Below, piece after piece: positions 62,005 to 64,000 of a stretch of DNA of 64,000 bases. This stretch comes from Rhodococcus sp. P1Y. GTDB lineage: Bacteria > Actinomycetota > Actinomycetes > Mycobacteriales > Mycobacteriaceae. The stretch is taken from positions 4,464,001 to 4,528,000 of the forward strand of contig NZ_CP032762.1 of the NCBI RefSeq assembly GCF_003641205.1. The letters are read 5' to 3'. The notes below the pieces were generated by a model that saw nothing but the letters and a program-made list of their open reading frames with translations, had not been told where the DNA came from and made no database searches. The first letter of the stretch is position 1, and each line of letters starts with the position of its first letter. Both the position numbers and the translations under genes were made by a program.

Positions 62005-63495
62005 TCAGTTCCCTACTTTCGGTCGGTCCGATTCTGCACGCTTCGGGTAAGCGATTGTTTTGAGTTCGAGGAAATCTTCGAGGCCCTCGGTGCCCCATTC
62101 ACGTCCGATTCCGCTCTGCTTGTATCCGCCGAACGGCGAGTTCGAGTCGAACCATTGAGCACCGTTCACAGCGACGGTGCCGCTGCGAAGACGATTCGAC
62201 ACGGCGAGAGCACGATCGAGGTCTGCGCTGAACACACCAGCGGACAAACCGTAGATGGTGTTGTCCGCAATTCGGACTGCATCGTCCTCGTCCTCGTAGG
62301 CAAGGATGGTCAGAAGTGGACCGAAGACCTCCTCCTGAGCTACGGGGGAGTCTTCGTCGATACCCGCTACCAGCGTCGGTTCCACCCAGTAGCCCTTGTC
62401 GAATCGATCCGACTTGTTACCGCCGAACACAACCTTGCCGGACTCTCGAGCGATCTCGTAGTACCGCAACACCGACTCGTACTGCCGCTTGTTGGCCACC
62501 GGGCCCATGATGTTCTTCGGATCGTTGGGATCGCCCCACGGCACGCGCTCCATGACTGCCTTGGAAATTGCAACGGCCTCGTCGAACCGTGAACGCGGCA
62601 CCAACATCCGAGTCAGCGAAGTGCAACCCTGCCCTGCATGGAAGCACACACCGCCGGCCAACTGCGGGATGACTGTCTGGAAGTCTGCGTCGTCGAGAAG
62701 TATTGCGGGCGACTTACCACCCAGTTCGAGCGTGACTCGCTTGAGCGTATCCGCGGCCGAGGCCATCACGCGGCGACCTGTGACCGTCGAACCGGTGAAA
62801 GTCACAGCGTCCACGGCAGGATGCGTGGTCAGCAGCGCTGCAACTTCGCTCTGACTGGGTGTGACGACATTGAAGACACCGGCCGGAATATCGGTGTGCG
62901 CGGAAGCAATCTCACCGAGAATCAAGGCGCTGTAAGGAGTCTCGGGCGCCGGCTTGAGCACCACGGTGCAACCGGCTGCCAGAGCAGCCGCTGTTTTGCA
63001 GATATTGAGATAGAGCGGCACATTCCACGGCGTGATCGCGGCAACGACGCCCGCTGCCTCACGGCGAACGAATCGGGTGGTCGGTAGGGCCTCGCCTACC
63101 TTGTCCGGCAGCGGACGCTCGAACTCGTACGTCTCGAGCAAGTCGATGTAATGACTGATGAACTCGATGCAACCGTCGAGCTGTACTCGATACGTGCTCG
63201 ACAACGGTGCGCCGGCCTCGGCGACGATCATCGGCCGCAGGATGTCGACGTTCTTCTGTAAACCTGCTTGCAGCTGGATCAAACACTGCCGTCGGAATTC
63301 GTGGTCGGTGGACCATGTGGTGCTGTCGAAAGCGCGGCGAGCGGCAAGAATTGCGCGCTCGACGTCGCTGGCCGTGGCATCCGGGGCGGTACCGATGACC
63401 GATTCGTCGGCGGGGTTGATGTTGTCGAACACCCCGCCGTCGGATGCAGCCGTCAATACCCCGTCGATGAGCATCAGATGTTCTGGATTCGTCAT
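62005..63495 (-). CDS. NAD-dependent aldehyde dehydrogenase
   Basis: 496 residues from ATG at 63495. ALDH motifs: ITPWNVPLYLNICKTAAALAAGC, FTGSTVTGRRVMA, general base LELGGKSPAILL, and nucleophile HAGQGCTSLTRM. EEVFGPLLTILAY and GGYKQSGIGREWG are also present. It oxidises the aldehyde made by the mycofactocin-type SDR. The longer frame upstream of 63495 is not needed. It is tightly linked to the SDR gene downstream. Confidence 0.9.
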   Translation of the reverse strand: MTNPEHLMLIDGVLTAASDGGVFDNINPADESVIGTAPDATASDVERAILAARRAFDSTTWSTDHEFRRQCLIQLQAGLQKNVDILRPMIVAEAGAPLSSTYRVQLDGCIEFISHYIDLLETYEFERPLPDKVGEALPTTRFVRREAAGVVAAITPWNVPLYLNICKTAAALAAGCTVVLKPAPETPYSALILGEIASAHTDIPAGVFNVVTPSQSEVAALLTTHPAVDAVTFTGSTVTGRRVMASAADTLKRVTLELGGKSPAILLDDADFQTVIPQLAGGVCFHAGQGCTSLTRMLVPRSRFDEAVAISKAVMERVPWGDPNDPKNIMGPVANKRQYESVLRYYEIARESGKVVFGGNKSDRFDKGYWVEPTLVAGIDEDSPVAQEEVFGPLLTILAYEDEDDAVRIADNTIYGLSAGVFSADLDRALAVSNRLRSGTVAVNGAQWFDSNSPFGGYKQSGIGREWGTEGLEDFLELKTIAYPKRAESDRPKVGN

Positions 63496-63553
63496 TGCAC
63501 TTCCCTGATGTCGATGTGGTCGAAAGTTCTGGTCGAATCGAAACGAGTGCACG

Positions 63554-64000
63554 TCACCGCGCCGGCGCATCCTCCTCCAGTATCGAATCCAGTACTCCGA
63601 GATCTATTTCCAGATCGGCCGCGACCTCTCGGACCACGGCGATGTCCTTTCCGAGAAACTCTCCGACGGAGTGCGCGAACGCCGCAGCCGATCCCGCCCG
63701 AGCAACGCCGTCCAGCGCCGCACTGCGGGCACTGCCACGTTGCAGACACTGCACCAGAGTCGGTTCGTGTAGGCCGAGCTGTCTACCGATTCGACCAGCG
63801 GCACCGAGGATTGCAACGTTCGAGGCGAAGACTGCGTTGTTCACCAGCTTGGTGAGCTGGCCGCTGCCGAGGGCCCCCACAGCCAGAACCGGGTTGGAAT
63901 AGTGCGTGAGGACGCTACGCGCCTTGACGACCGCATCGTCGCTGCCGCCGACGAAAGTGGTGATCTCGCCGCGTGCAATGTCGTGTGGACCGCCACTCAC
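63554..64000 (-). CDS. 3-hydroxyisobutyrate dehydrogenase-like protein, 5' end cut by window
   Basis: The minus-strand frame is open to the right edge and gives the C-terminal 148 or so residues of a beta-hydroxyacid dehydrogenase. GALGSGQLTKLVNNAVFASNVAILGAAG contains the catalytic lysine region (GxGxxxKxxxN) of the 6-phosphogluconate dehydrogenase-like domain. The NAD-binding half lies beyond the window. It precedes the aldehyde dehydrogenase gene on the same strand, with a 58-bp gap. The substrate is a 3-hydroxyacid or related compound. Confidence 0.82.
   Translation of the reverse strand: MSGGPHDIARGEITTFVGGSDDAVVKARSVLTHYSNPVLAVGALGSGQLTKLVNNAVFASNVAILGAAGRIGRQLGLHEPTLVQCLQRGSARSAALDGVARAGSAAAFAHSVGEFLGKDIAVVREVAADLEIDLGVLDSILEEDAPAR

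Overview
The window is GC-rich actinobacterial DNA, most like Rhodococcus or a close relative (Nocardiaceae). Pointers are an Lsr2 nucleoid protein, an FprB-type ferredoxin reductase, mycofactocin-type short-chain dehydrogenases, a PaaX-type repressor, frequent GTG/TTG starts with GGAGG-like ribosome binding sites, and many ATGA stop/start overlaps. The genus is inferred from these features.

Left part (1-15.5 kb). Six minus-strand genes (6636 down to the left edge) are joined by ATGA overlaps: FAH-family hydrolase, monocupin, TesB-type thioesterase, aryl-CoA ligase, two-domain aryl-CoA hydroxylase/reductase, and a hotdog thioesterase cut by the edge. They encode a CoA-thioester route for an aromatic acid of the salicylate or 2-aminobenzoate type. 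A RidA-family gene is divergent and a PaaX-type repressor lies next door. Then come a UvrA-like ATPase, a remnant of a branched-chain amino acid permease, a quinone oxidoreductase with a divergent MerR regulator, and a long gene-poor stretch.

Island part (15.5-24.3 kb). A 3' fragment of a tRNA (best fit tRNA-Lys) with its terminator marks a probable integration site; the element lies on the higher-coordinate side. Next to it is a compact module: a SLATT-type membrane protein, a strongly structured intergenic RNA, and a reverse transcriptase with a YADD active site. It looks like an anti-phage reverse-transcriptase system and is the most interesting item here. Beyond it are a TetR operon, Lsr2, a DUF3263-like protein, Hsp20 under a CIRCE operator, small membrane and charged proteins, and a frameshifted GAF-ANTAR gene. 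The far end of the island is not visible.

Catabolic part (24.5-64 kb). The parts of a 2-oxoacid dehydrogenase complex are scattered: E3 at 25.6 kb, an E2 catalytic core without lipoyl domain at 29.8 kb, and E1-alpha, E1-beta and a free lipoyl-domain protein at 41.0-43.3 kb. Two convergent regulators each carry two TetR domains. A dipeptide/oligopeptide-type ABC importer (32.2-37.8 kb) and an aldehyde dehydrogenase follow. A 13-gene minus-strand run (50.7 to 39.8 kb) encodes a Rieske oxygenase, ferredoxins, a NuoF-like reductase, hydrolases, two amidohydrolase-2 proteins, the E1/lipoyl genes and a class III CoA-transferase. It fits oxygenation, C-C bond hydrolysis and acyl-CoA formation on an unidentified cyclic substrate. 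A frameshifted FAD dehydrogenase, an AraC regulator, a further amidohydrolase and a crotonase come next. The last minus-strand run (63.5 to 56.5 kb) holds a P450, its single-cluster ferredoxin, FprB, two mycofactocin-type dehydrogenases and an aldehyde dehydrogenase, a plausible route hydroxylation, alcohol, aldehyde, acid. The right edge cuts a 3-hydroxyisobutyrate dehydrogenase-like gene.
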